Of a stretch of 64,000 bases of DNA, positions 45,367 to 53,639 are shown piece after piece. Both the position numbers and the translations under genes were made by a program. Where the stretch lies: positions 744,001 to 808,000 of the forward strand of contig CAWJSE010000003.1 in the NCBI GenBank assembly GCA_963845445.1, read 5' to 3'. The notes below the pieces were generated by a model. The model had not been told where the DNA came from. It was given only the letters and a program-made list of their open reading frames with translations, and did not search any database. Source of the DNA: JABDBL01 sp963845445 (GTDB lineage Bacteria > Cyanobacteriota > Vampirovibrionia > Obscuribacterales > Obscuribacteraceae). Every line of letters begins with the position of its first letter. The first letter of the stretch is position 1.

Positions 45367-45877
45367 TTGTCATATTTCTCATAATCTGACATAAACATCA
45401 TAACATGACATCAGGAGAGATAAACCAAATTATTTGGCTAGCTGAGCTACAGAAACAAAGCTGACCCGAAATTGTGGTTGGCGCGGCTGCGCTAACTTGC
45501 AAAAGGCAATTTAATTTGCGCTTAGTACTAAATTATTCATTAAATGTGGTGGCATCACTTAGGCTAAATAAATATCTAATGGACTCGATGCTAAGCTCAG
45601 TGAGCATTTGAAAAATGGCTAGTCAATCGGTTTTTCACATTTTTGCCAGTTGCAATGAGTTACAATTGCTCGCCTTATATTAGTAAAAATAAAGAGCCTT
45701 TAATTAGTATCCATCGAAATCCCGGAAACCGAAGAATAGTCAGTCCCACAACAACAAATAGCATCGCCGCCACCGCGGTTCATCGCTCGCGTTGTAAGAG
45801 GCGGTGGGAATCGCTTGCGTGCATCTATGGGTGCGCGTAACCTGACTACGAGTTCCTGGATGGCTCCGGAGGTTCAC
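45367..45877. other. Spacer before the beta-helix gene
   Basis: AT-rich to about 45730, then GC-rich. Holds a TAGCGC-type repeat (GGCGCGGCTGCGCTAA, 45480-45495). In-frame codons upstream of the beta-helix start carry no recognisable protein. No other gene seen. Confidence 0.55.
45480..45495. repeat. TAGCGC-family palindrome
   Basis: GGCGCGGCTGCGCTAA, an imperfect copy of the interspersed palindrome. Confidence 0.5.
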
Positions 45878-47647
45878 ATGCTTCGCTTCGCAGTCGGGTC
45901 TAGCAAATCGAGTCGTGATCCTGGCGTCCCGGCGCGCATTGCGCGCCAGCCCCGTCGTCGCATCAACAGGGCCAGTCGTTTTCAATTGGAGGTCCTGGAC
46001 GATCGCATCGTTCCGACCACTTTCACGGTCACCAATCCAGGCGACGGCCTCGGCAGCATCGCTGCCGAGATTAAGGCGGCACTTGCGGCCGGACCGGGCA
46101 ACACCGTCAACTTCGACCCGTCCATCACCAAGGTCACCTTGGTGAGCACGAGCACCGCGAATAAGTCTGTGCTGATCGATGGTGGCGGGGATGTCACCAT
46201 CAACACCGCCAATCATACCTTCCTCTCCGTCACTGGCTCGGGGACGGCCGTGAGCCTGACCGGGTTGACCCTTACGGGTTCCGGCGGTTTCTCTCTCATC
46301 AATGTCGCTGCCGGGGCGACCCTCACCGAATCCAACGTCGATAACGTCGGTGCCCTGAACGCCAGCGGGGCCCCGATCGGTTACGGACTGCAGAACAGCG
46401 GCACGTTCATCGCCGCTGGGGGCGTCACGTTCGACACCCTTGCCTACGGATTCACCAGTTCCTCCACCGGCACCAACCAGGTGCTCAACAGTACCTTTAT
46501 AAATGATCATCTCGGCATTCAGACCGCTGGTGCAACGACCATCAGCGGGGCTACCTTTAATGGCGATTTCCAGGCCATTGTCGCGCAGTCGGTGCGTAAC
46601 GCCACCGTTAGCATCGCCCAGTCCACCATCACCAATTGCGGTTTCGGCGGCATGGGGAACCCCTATGCCATTACCACCGCTGGGGATCCTGCTTCCCGCT
46701 TCGTGATCACCGGACTCACCGCCACGGCTAACCACGGAGGCGCGCTCTACGCCTCCAGCGGCGGAAGCCTAGACGTCAGCAACAGCTTCATCGCGAACAA
46801 CAATATCGCGTTAGTCGGCATCATGGGTGGTGGCAGCCCGCTCCTGGTGAGCGGTGTCACCGCGGTCACCTTCAAGGGGGTGCGGATCTCCGGCAACGAT
46901 TTTACCGGCGGGCAGGCGTCGCTCGCCGTCACGGTCCCAACCGGTGGCACCTTCGTTGGACAGTACCTCTCAGTCGACGGCAACACCGCTCATTCTGGCA
47001 GTGGCGGGGTCCCGGCCTCTGGTGGCATCTACTTGGTCGGCGCGAACGTCACCCTGGTTGACTCGGTCATCACCGGCAACTCCGGCGCTGTGGTCGGCGG
47101 CGTGTCCTTGCGCTTGCCCAATACCAACACCACTCTCCTGGGCAATCTGACGATTGTCGGCAACACCGCCAATGTTTCGGGCGGTGGCGTTGGTACTGGC
47201 GGGCTCGCGGTCTCGTCTTCTGGTGGCGTCGGAGGTTGGACGCCACCCCCGGTCATAAACACTGTCGTGGCGCTGAACACAGTGGTCGGCGGTACGATGT
47301 ATAACAGTCCCGACGTCTACGGCACTTTCGCCGGCAGCTTCGATTTCATCGGCGACGCGACGCACGCGATCGGATTCACCCACAACTGCATCGTCGGTGG
47401 GGGAAATCCGATGCTCGGTGCCCTCCAATCGGCCAATAACACCGCCTATGCGATCGCCAGCCTCGTCACCCTGCCAGTGCTCGAGGGGAGTCCGCTTATC
47501 GGCGCGGGTACTCAGGTCGGCCTCGGCGTCTATGCCAATGAAGCGTCCATAGAGGGAATCGCTCGCCCGGTTGGCTTCCCCGTGATTATTGGCGCTTCGG
47601 CGCTGGTAGTTCCCAGCGGGCCCGACGACTTCTTCCGCCTCAAGTAA
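45878..47647 (+). CDS. Right-handed beta-helix surface protein, planctomycete type
   Basis: 589 aa. Start at the ATG at 45878 because GGAGG lies 5 nt before it; the frame is open upstream. The basic N-terminus ends in FQLEVLDDRIVPTTFTVTN, the 'LExRxVPT' variant of the planctomycete N-terminal motif. The rest is Gly/Thr/Asn-rich with repeated short strands (TLTGSGGFSLINVAAGATL; NSTFINDHLGIQTAGA; VDGNTAHSGSGG), as in pectate-lyase-like parallel beta-helices and Pmp-like repeats. No catalytic set is evident, so it is likely structural or adhesive and cell-surface located. GC-rich, unlike its neighbours. Confidence 0.8.
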   Translation: MLRFAVGSSKSSRDPGVPARIARQPRRRINRASRFQLEVLDDRIVPTTFTVTNPGDGLGSIAAEIKAALAAGPGNTVNFDPSITKVTLVSTSTANKSVLIDGGGDVTINTANHTFLSVTGSGTAVSLTGLTLTGSGGFSLINVAAGATLTESNVDNVGALNASGAPIGYGLQNSGTFIAAGGVTFDTLAYGFTSSSTGTNQVLNSTFINDHLGIQTAGATTISGATFNGDFQAIVAQSVRNATVSIAQSTITNCGFGGMGNPYAITTAGDPASRFVITGLTATANHGGALYASSGGSLDVSNSFIANNNIALVGIMGGGSPLLVSGVTAVTFKGVRISGNDFTGGQASLAVTVPTGGTFVGQYLSVDGNTAHSGSGGVPASGGIYLVGANVTLVDSVITGNSGAVVGGVSLRLPNTNTTLLGNLTIVGNTANVSGGGVGTGGLAVSSSGGVGGWTPPPVINTVVALNTVVGGTMYNSPDVYGTFAGSFDFIGDATHAIGFTHNCIVGGGNPMLGALQSANNTAYAIASLVTLPVLEGSPLIGAGTQVGLGVYANEASIEGIARPVGFPVIIGASALVVPSGPDDFFRLK

Positions 47648-47805
47648 TCCCCGTCCACGGCTCCGGCCAAACTGAGCGTCAACAACGGCGAGGAGAGCAA
47701 AACTCCTATAGCCGTTAACGTCAATCGGTAGGTGACTAACTGCCCCCTCACTTGGTAGCTCAAGTAGAAAAAGGGCTCTAGAGAGTAGTTACGGAAGAAC
47801 GATGC

Positions 47806-47846
47806 CGTGGCGGAGAACAGACACCCCATATGTATACTCCGCCACG
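47806..47846 (+). terminator. Hairpin behind the beta-helix gene
   Basis: CGTGGCGGAG / CTCCGCCACG, 10 bp perfect with a 21-nt loop, about 160 bp past the stop. No T-run. Confidence 0.5.
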
Positions 47847-48120
47847 TGCTTTCTAAATTTTCTGGCTCTATTTTTTTGAGCTGCCCCCTCTTTTCTTCCC
47901 TGAAGTCCTGCGAAGGGTCAAGACCTGTATTTTTTGTAATTTTTGCTCAATTACATTCAATTGTGGTAAATAATGTCATGGGATATATCTTCCAAACAGG
48001 GGTTGGTGTTTAACAAGATTTCCATTCCCTGTTTTGGCTTGTTTTCTATTACCGCAAATCAATCATGAACTGCAAAGCTTGCCCTAGGCTAATCTCGGCC
48101 GCGCTTTACATACAATCTTT
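47847..48120. other. Spacer between the beta-helix gene and ffh
   Basis: No gene. Composition returns to AT-rich. No clear ffh terminator was seen. Confidence 0.5.
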
Positions 48121-49695
48121 TTATTTCTTTTTCTTTTTGTAGTAGCCGCCACCGGGGCCGCCAAAAGGAAGACCTGGAAGCTTAGCGGACGAAGCTTTAC
48201 CGCCCGGCTTTTGCATGCCCATTTGCTTGGCCATTTGTTGTGCTTTCAATCTGTTTGCAGGAGTGTCTAAATCAGCCAGGCTATTTGGAGATAGTCCATT
48301 GCCCAAAGCTTGGTTACCACCGCCAAGAAGACCGGCCAAAGGATTTCCGCCACCTCCACCCATGCCGAAACCACCCAATAATTTACCGAATTGCTTGAAC
48401 ATACTGCGCATTTGTTCAAATTCATTGAGCATTTTCCCTAACTGATTTTCTTTCAAACCAGAGCCTTTTGCAATGCGGCGACGGCGGCTCATATCAATAA
48501 TTTGCGGTTCTATGCGCTCTTTTTTGGTCATGGAGTTATAAGCAGTTTCATAAGCTTTAAACATGGTTTCGCCTTGACTGGCAATTTGTTCTTGTTGACT
48601 GGAATTTATACCTAGCATGCCACCGATGCCCATCATTTTCATGATGTCGCCCATTGAACCCATTTTCTTAACCATACTTTGGGTTTTGATGAACATTTCT
48701 AGAGTAAACTCGCCTTGCATCATTTGCTTAGCAACTTTCTCTGCTTCTTTTTCATCTATGGATTGCTGTGCTTTTTCTACAAAAGAAACTATGTCGCCCA
48801 TACCGAGGATGCGACTGGCTATCCGATCTGGATAAAAAGCTTCTAGAGCTTCTAATTTTTCACCAGTACCAATAAATTTAATTGGTTTGCCAACCGCTTC
48901 GCGCACCGAAAGGGCAGCGCCACCGCGAGCGTCACCGTCTATTTTGCTGAGAATAATGCCAGTAACATCAAGCTGGGTATTAAATGTTTCAGCTACATTT
49001 ACCGCTTCTTGTCCAGTCATAGCATCTATAACCAATAGTTTTTCTTTGGGTTTAAAGGCTCGTTCAAGCAATAAAACTTCTGCCATCAATTCGCCATCTA
49101 TTTGCAGTCTGCCAGCGGTATCTAAAATCACTGGATTTAAGTTTTCTTGGCGGGCTAATTCAATTGCTGCTTTACTAATATCAAATACATCTGAACCTGA
49201 TTCTTGAGCATAAACAGGTACGTCTATTTGTAATCCTAATGTTTTCAGCTGCTCAATAGCAGCTGGTCTTTGGATATCGCAAGCAACTAGAAGGGGCTTA
49301 TTGCCATCATTTTTTAACTTTAATGCTAATTTAGCACAAGCAGTTGTTTTACCTGAGCCTTGCAATCCTAAAAGCATGAGGACAGCGGGGCTGCCATCAG
49401 CATTTGCTTTAATATCAATACTTATATTTTCGCCACCTAATACGGTGACCAGTTCATCGTGGACAATCTTGATAAATTGTTGTTCGGGCGTAACAGAAGT
49501 GATTACCTCCGCGCCCAGAGCCTTTTGGCGCACACCACTAATCAAAAGCTTGACCACTTTTAAGCTTACATCAGCTTCTAGAAGTGCCCTTCGCACTTCT
49601 CGTATAGCTTCTTCTATATGCTCAGCATTAAGTTTGTTATCACCGCGGATAACTTTGAAAGCGCCATTTAAGCGATCTGTAAGCGTGTCAAACAT
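48121..49695 (-). CDS. ffh: Signal recognition particle GTPase Ffh
   Basis: 524 aa. NG domain: G1 GLQGSGKTTACAKLAL (GSGKTT at 113-118), G3 DTAGRLQID, G4 in SKIDGDARGGAAL. The M domain follows (about 325-430) with SMVKKMGSMGDIMKMMG and RRRRIAKGSG for SRP RNA and signal-sequence binding. The C-terminal 90 residues are Gly/Met/Asn-rich (FGMGGGGGNPLAGLLGGG), longer than in many bacteria. It targets ribosomes making membrane and exported proteins to FtsY. The rest of the usual operon (rpsP, khpA) is 4.6 kb downstream. Confidence 0.97.
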   Translation of the reverse strand: MFDTLTDRLNGAFKVIRGDNKLNAEHIEEAIREVRRALLEADVSLKVVKLLISGVRQKALGAEVITSVTPEQQFIKIVHDELVTVLGGENISIDIKANADGSPAVLMLLGLQGSGKTTACAKLALKLKNDGNKPLLVACDIQRPAAIEQLKTLGLQIDVPVYAQESGSDVFDISKAAIELARQENLNPVILDTAGRLQIDGELMAEVLLLERAFKPKEKLLVIDAMTGQEAVNVAETFNTQLDVTGIILSKIDGDARGGAALSVREAVGKPIKFIGTGEKLEALEAFYPDRIASRILGMGDIVSFVEKAQQSIDEKEAEKVAKQMMQGEFTLEMFIKTQSMVKKMGSMGDIMKMMGIGGMLGINSSQQEQIASQGETMFKAYETAYNSMTKKERIEPQIIDMSRRRRIAKGSGLKENQLGKMLNEFEQMRSMFKQFGKLLGGFGMGGGGGNPLAGLLGGGNQALGNGLSPNSLADLDTPANRLKAQQMAKQMGMQKPGGKASSAKLPGLPFGGPGGGYYKKKKK

Positions 49696-49790
49696 AGAGG
49701 TTAGTCTAACCTAGACTTATACTTTGCAGCTTATTTGCCCAAGCAATTTTTATAATTATTGTTGTTCTGATTAAGCACCAAAAAAACCAG

Positions 49791-49808
49791 CTAGCGCAGC
49801 TCGCGCCA
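49791..49808. repeat. TAGCGC-family palindrome
   Basis: CTAGCGCAGCTCGCGCCA, an imperfect copy. Confidence 0.5.
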
Positions 49809-49979
49809 TCAAAAAGTGGCGTTTAATACTAAATAAAGAACTAAATTATAGCTAAGCAACTGTGTGTTATTTTCTGGCTTCTCGGCTGACATTCGCACTA
49901 GCTTAGATTTATCTGTTTTCAAGTAGCATTAACCAATCGCTTATTCACTTAATGAAAGATAGCCAGGAAAATTACAAAG

Positions 49980-50005
49980 CTTGACTGGACAAAATGTATT
50001 TGTCA
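49980..50005 (+). promoter_or_regulatory. CTTGACT..GACAAA/TTTGTC dyad upstream of the structured RNA
   Basis: CTTGACTGGACAAAATGTA then TTTGTCA: GACAAA and TTTGTC form a perfect 6-bp dyad with a 5-bp centre. It lies about 50-75 bp before the first helix of the RNA and resembles the motifs at 17499 and 42821. Confidence 0.4.
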
Positions 50006-50506
50006 GGGTAGGGGAGTCTTTCTTTCTCAATTCCCCGGGCATATTTAATACTTCACTACACATCCCTCACCACAAAATATACATACCAAGGCTGTTTATT
50101 CGCAGTGTAGTTTGTAAGTGGTGTGGGCTGAGTGCCGGGTGAGGAGAGGAAAGATAGCCTACGTAATCCTGGAAAATTCTGCGCACAGTGCAGAAGCCAG
50201 GATACTTTGTTTTCCACATTACAGCGTGCTGGACAAAGTACGGGTGCACACTCGGCGTAGGCTATGAGGTGTCCCTGAGCTCCGGGAACAGGTAAATGTT
50301 GTCTCCTCATTTGCTTGTTCGGACGCACGGAACCAGGGACATCTCTTGAATTTGCAAGAGTAATAGCGGGGGAACTGGGATGCAACGCGGATTTTCCCGA
50401 AACGGAAAGTCCTCACCCTGGACGGCGCAATAAATGGTTGCCTCTCCCTATTAATTCCCTTGCCCCTACCCACGCCCCGGTAGTTGCCGCTTCATTTCTT
50501 CACGCC

Positions 50507-50523
50507 AGAGGTTCAAATCCTCT
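50507..50523 (+). ncRNA. Isolated T-arm-like hairpin
   Basis: AGAGG TTCAAAT CCTCT has the exact length and loop of a tRNA T arm. The following CTGGGAA pairs only partly (5 of 7) with TTCCCTT at 50456, so a full tRNA cannot be drawn with confidence. Confidence 0.4.
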
Positions 50524-50554
50524 CTGGGAAACGGGGTAGGTTTTTTCTCCGCTT

Positions 50555-50648
50555 GGGGCTGAAGTTCTGCTGGTGGAACACCCCACTGTTCTTACCGCTA
50601 TCGTAGGAACATTTGGGGAGGACGAGGGTTCAAGTCCCTCCAGCCCCG
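50555..50648 (+). tRNA. tRNA-like fold with 28-nt anticodon-loop region
   Basis: Acceptor GGGGCTG/CAGCCCC (7 bp), D arm GTTC/GAAC with loop TGCTGGTG, anticodon stem CCCCA/TGGGG (50581/50614), T arm GAGGG/CCCTC with loop TTCAAGT; all perfect and with normal spacing. The anticodon loop is 28 nt (50586-50613) instead of 7 and holds an extra helix TGTTC/GAACA (50587/50607). No anticodon can be assigned. It may be a tRNA with a small insertion or a tRNA mimic inside a larger RNA. Confidence 0.55.
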
Positions 50649-50652
50649 CTAA

Positions 50653-50790
50653 CTGTCCCTAGATAATAAACAATAGAGCGTGTAAACAGACTCCGGACGA
50701 GAGGAGTAGGGTTACCTCCTACTCTCCGGCTCCTGGTCGGGACTCACACTCTAGCGTTAAAATCCAGGGACAGCTTTTTCTTTTTTTTTG
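50653..50790 (+). terminator. Branched structure and terminator at the 3' end of the structured RNA
   Basis: CTGTCCCT/AGGGACAG encloses GAGTAGG/CCTACTC with a 7-nt loop extended by CCGG/CCGG, and is followed by CTTTTTCTTTTTTTTTG. The T-run makes intrinsic termination on the plus strand likely. Confidence 0.7.
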
Positions 50791-51100
50791 TTTACTCCTG
50801 GGCAAGATTTTTTGATTGATCAAACAATGTTCGGCCAGCTGTAGTGAGCAGATCGATAAAAATGCGCTCTTCTGAAATCAGCTCTGGGAGCGGAGAGGTT
50901 ATCTGCTTTAGGATTGCTAATTTTTTTGATTCTGTTTGAGGATAGATAAAGTGCGCTTTCTGATTCTCATGTTAGGGGAAAAGTCATTGAGGGACTTAAC
51001 GGCATAAGGAACAATTCTCCGAAATTCATTAGACAGGGAGAGTTCGATTCTGGAGATTCTCTACTGAAATTTTTTCGGTATCGGACATGACAATTCCTCA
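50791..51100. other. Spacer
   Basis: AT-rich, no gene seen between the RNA locus and the PIN gene. Confidence 0.5.
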
Positions 51101-51628
51101 TTAACTATCAACTAAGCCTGATTCTTTGCGTCTCTTGGATAATGTTTTTTGTTTCAATTCGTCTACCTTTAATTTTTCATTGTATGTCTGGTCCTCTTGC
51201 TCCTCTTCGGCAAGTCCGTATAAGACCCGCAGAAACACAGGCGGCAAACAAACAGTTGTGCCATGGAAGTGTTTTAAGAGCAGTAAGCTTTTCTTATCAT
51301 ATGAGACCAGGTAATCAGCCTTTGATTCGTAAGCAGCAGCCAAAAATTTGTTGTCAGCTGCGTCTATTTCATCTAGCCTTGTCGATTCATAGGCGCCTGG
51401 AATGCGGAGAGCGATTTTTCCGATAATCGTTATTAGGTCAAGTATAATGTTTTCTGGGATTTCCTTTTCGATAAGCCTTGCCACCAGTTCTCCAAAAATT
51501 TGTGGCGACATGACTAAGGTAAAAGCACCGGCGCGCCACATTGAAAGTATTTGTGATGAGCTACCCAGCTTGTCTTTACTAAGTAGCCCGGCAATAAATA
51601 CTGATGTGTCAATAACGGCTTTAGGCAT
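51101..51628 (-). CDS. PIN-domain protein, putative toxin
   Basis: 175 aa. AVIDTSVFIAGLL carries the first acidic residue, SPQIFGELVARL the second, EIDAADNKFLAAAYESKADYL the next pair and VSYDKKSLLLL the last; this is the PIN_3-type 'putative toxin' layout. A charged extension of about 40 residues (EEEQEDQTYNEKLKVDELKQ) follows the domain. The XRE-type regulator lies 10 bp upstream. Confidence 0.82.
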   Translation of the reverse strand: MPKAVIDTSVFIAGLLSKDKLGSSSQILSMWRAGAFTLVMSPQIFGELVARLIEKEIPENIILDLITIIGKIALRIPGAYESTRLDEIDAADNKFLAAAYESKADYLVSYDKKSLLLLKHFHGTTVCLPPVFLRVLYGLAEEEQEDQTYNEKLKVDELKQKTLSKRRKESGLVDS

Positions 51629-51638
51629 TAGCGTATTT

Positions 51639-52028
51639 CTATTTTTGGTTCAAAGTTTTTTCGGACTGCGACGAGTTGTGCAGTCTTTCCCTCATAGCGT
51701 CAAATTCTGCCCAAATTTCCTGAGAGGATTGGGGTGGAGCTGCCATTGCTGCTGTTAATCCGTGAGAAATTAATTTGTCAGCTTGCTCCAGAGCTTTTTT
51801 TGAGGGAGGGGCAGTTTCTTCTTCTTCCTCGACTAAAAGGATCTCGTTTGACTCACATCTGAAGAAAGTGCAGAGTTTGGCTAAAGTTCCGAATTCGATT
51901 CCTTGACTTGCGCCTGTTTCTAAGGCGCTCAGCGTTTTCTGAGCAATACCGGTTGCTTGTGCTACATCCCGTTGGGTTAACTTTCGCATGGTTCGTAAAT
52001 ATTGCAAATTAGTTTGTATATATTTCAT
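51639..52028 (-). CDS. XRE-family helix-turn-helix regulator, putative antitoxin
   Basis: 129 aa. NLQYLRTMRKLTQRDVAQATGIAQKTLSALETG is an XRE helix-turn-helix at residues about 7-60, followed by LAKLCTFFRCESNEIL. The C-terminal half is acidic then helical and may bind the PIN protein. The tight spacing suggests an operon with autorepression. Confidence 0.82.
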   Translation of the reverse strand: MKYIQTNLQYLRTMRKLTQRDVAQATGIAQKTLSALETGASQGIEFGTLAKLCTFFRCESNEILLVEEEEETAPPSKKALEQADKLISHGLTAAMAAPPQSSQEIWAEFDAMRERLHNSSQSEKTLNQK

Positions 52029-52314
52029 TGTTAATCCTCATTCCCTATATGCCCTCCACGAACCCTTATAAAGGATAATTAAAGTCGCATACTACTCTAT
52101 TAATATCTTACACGGGGGTCGACAGCATTGTCAACAACTGGCAAGAATCAGCCGCTCTGGGGCCCAAACGAGTCGCAGCGCGACGATGTACGGCAGAGAT
52201 AAAATCGTTCCTGCTAGGGAAGATTTTGATTTCTGGATGCTTTCAAGTTCCAAGGAGCGCGGTCTTCAATAAACTAAATGAATCCTTTGCAACTGTGTAC
52301 AACTAGCGCTATGG
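52029..52314. other. Spacer
   Basis: No gene seen. TAGCGCTATGGCTAGCG lies at 52304-52320, reaching into the stop of the HD gene. Confidence 0.5.
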
Positions 52315-53619
52315 CTAGCGAACGGCTATCTCTACTGGTGACATGCCAGCAATCTCATCGGATAATTCCGCTGCATAAATTAACCAAAAAGATTGATAAT
52401 TACCTTTTACCATGGCTTCAATGGGTGGCGAAATAGCGGATAGGTCTTGCACTTTGCCATCTTCAGTTAATATCATGATGCTTGCTTGTTGCTGCGCACT
52501 GTCGGGATCATATTCGTAAGGGCGAAAATCGGTAGATTCAATGGCTATGTAATAATCAGGGTCTAGCCCTTTTTTTATCGCTAATTGACTGGCTGCTAGC
52601 TTCAATTTTTCGATAAGACTCTCTTCATTGCTATGTATACGCTTGGCCTTAAAAAGATGTCTGTTCAAAAAACGGCAGGAAAGATCAGCCAGAGTATGGT
52701 CTTTTGCCTGACACCAACGCTTAATGTGATACATAAGCAAAACATCGTCTAACAATAAATATTGCTCCACTGTTAGGTTTTTGCTATTAAAAAGCCAGGC
52801 TTGCATAGTTTCGTCCATGAAACAATTATTTTTATTTGCTTCCCAAGCAAATTTTGCTCTTTTTACTATGCTAGCAAGATGCCCGCGGGCAGCCAGATTT
52901 TTTCTATGTGAATAAACTTGCACATACATGGCGTAGCGAGCAAATAAATAATCTTCTACAGCGGTCTGTCCTTTTTTGCCAACAATCAAAATGCGATCTT
53001 GCTTTTCGTCTATCGCCATGGCGCTGGCTATTCGGTGCAAAGCAAATTGGCCATAGGCAGTACCGGTCATATAGCTGTCTCTTAAGAGATAATCACAGCG
53101 ATCGCAATCAAGTTGACTAGAAATTAATTGCGAAACATATTTAGGCTTATATTTCTTTTGTAAGACTTGGACAACGTTATTAGCCAAATCAGGAAATGCT
53201 TTGTAATTATCTAAAACCTGGCGCACTTCTGTATCGCCTGCTATTATGCGGCAGCTCCAATCTTCATGATGATATTTGATAATTTTTTCGGTGACATGAC
53301 TAAAAGGACCATGTCCCAGATCGTGCAATAACGCAGAAGCCAGGATTAAAGGCTTATATTTATCAATTTCGTCTTCATTGGCAGTCATACTTTCAAGAAA
53401 TTTATAGGCAACGTACATAGCGCCAATACTATGCGTAAAACGAGAGCCTTCTGCACCCTGAAAAGTATAAGAAGTTACTCCCAATTGCTGAATTCTTCTC
53501 AAGCGTTGAAATTCTTTTGTGTCGATTAATTCAATAATGAGCTGTTCTTCGAGGATATTACCGTCGAGTACGATGTCTTGATGAACAGGATCAAGATAAG
53601 TACGCTTATGCAAATTCAT
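52315..53619 (-). CDS. HD-domain phosphohydrolase (dNTPase/YdhJ-like)
   Basis: 434 aa. Metal-binding HD motif: H63 in RFTHSIGAMYVAY, H99-D100 in LLHDLGHGPFSH and D in SSQLDCDRCDYLLRDSYMTG. The N-terminal PVHQDIVLDG..IDTKEFQRLRRIQQLG is typical of the YdhJ/SAMHD1-like group that hydrolyses (deoxy)nucleotides. Substrate cannot be read from sequence. Start ATG at 53619; the membrane-protein gene ends 20 bp upstream, suggesting an operon. Confidence 0.9.
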   Translation of the reverse strand: MNLHKRTYLDPVHQDIVLDGNILEEQLIIELIDTKEFQRLRRIQQLGVTSYTFQGAEGSRFTHSIGAMYVAYKFLESMTANEDEIDKYKPLILASALLHDLGHGPFSHVTEKIIKYHHEDWSCRIIAGDTEVRQVLDNYKAFPDLANNVVQVLQKKYKPKYVSQLISSQLDCDRCDYLLRDSYMTGTAYGQFALHRIASAMAIDEKQDRILIVGKKGQTAVEDYLFARYAMYVQVYSHRKNLAARGHLASIVKRAKFAWEANKNNCFMDETMQAWLFNSKNLTVEQYLLLDDVLLMYHIKRWCQAKDHTLADLSCRFLNRHLFKAKRIHSNEESLIEKLKLAASQLAIKKGLDPDYYIAIESTDFRPYEYDPDSAQQQASIMILTEDGKVQDLSAISPPIEAMVKGNYQSFWLIYAAELSDEIAGMSPVEIAVR

Positions 53620-53639
53620 TTGGCGACCCTGAGTGTGCT

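Larger units (their letters stand above)
49696..50050. other. Spacer upstream of ffh and of the structured RNA
   Basis: AT-rich; holds a TAGCGC repeat (49791-49808) and the shortened dyad motif (49980-50005). It presumably carries the ffh promoter on the minus strand and a promoter for the structured RNA on the plus strand. No gene seen. Confidence 0.55.
50050..50790 (+). ncRNA. Large structured non-coding RNA candidate with tRNA-like domain
   Basis: GC-rich stretch without a credible ORF but dense in perfect helices. Helix a ACTACAC/GTGTAGT (50055/50105). Helix 1 ATAGCCTACG/CGTAGGCTAT (50154/50256) encloses helix 2 ATCCTGG/CCAGGAT (50166/50197), which holds TTCTGC/GCAGAA with a 7-nt loop, and helix 3 ACTTTGT/ACAAAGT (50204/50233). 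Helix 4 GTCCCTG/CAGGGAC (50271/50334), helix 5 CTCTTG/CAAGAG (50343/50355) and helix 6 GGATTTTCC/GGAAAGTCC (50389/50404) follow. Then come a T-arm-like AGAGG-TTCAAAT-CCTCT (50507-50523), stem CCTACCC/GGGTAGG closing on T6 (50465/50534), a tRNA-like fold (50555-50648) and a closing stem CTGTCCCT/AGGGACAG (50653/50766) running into a T-rich terminator. It may be one RNA or an array of small ones. I do not recognise it as RNase P, tmRNA, SRP or 6S RNA. Confidence 0.6.

Noticed and set aside
45815..45877. Longer start for the beta-helix protein
   Set aside because: The upstream codons carry no ribosome-binding site, while GGAGG lies 5 nt before the ATG at 45878.
45740..46735. 331-codon minus-strand ORF
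   Set aside because: Shadow of the GC-rich beta-helix gene; no ribosome-binding site or domain.
50555..50648. tmRNA (5' GGGGCTG and 3' T arm resemble ssrA)
   Set aside because: The span is only 94 nt with a normal D arm and anticodon stem; no tag-peptide reading frame or pseudoknot region lies between the ends.
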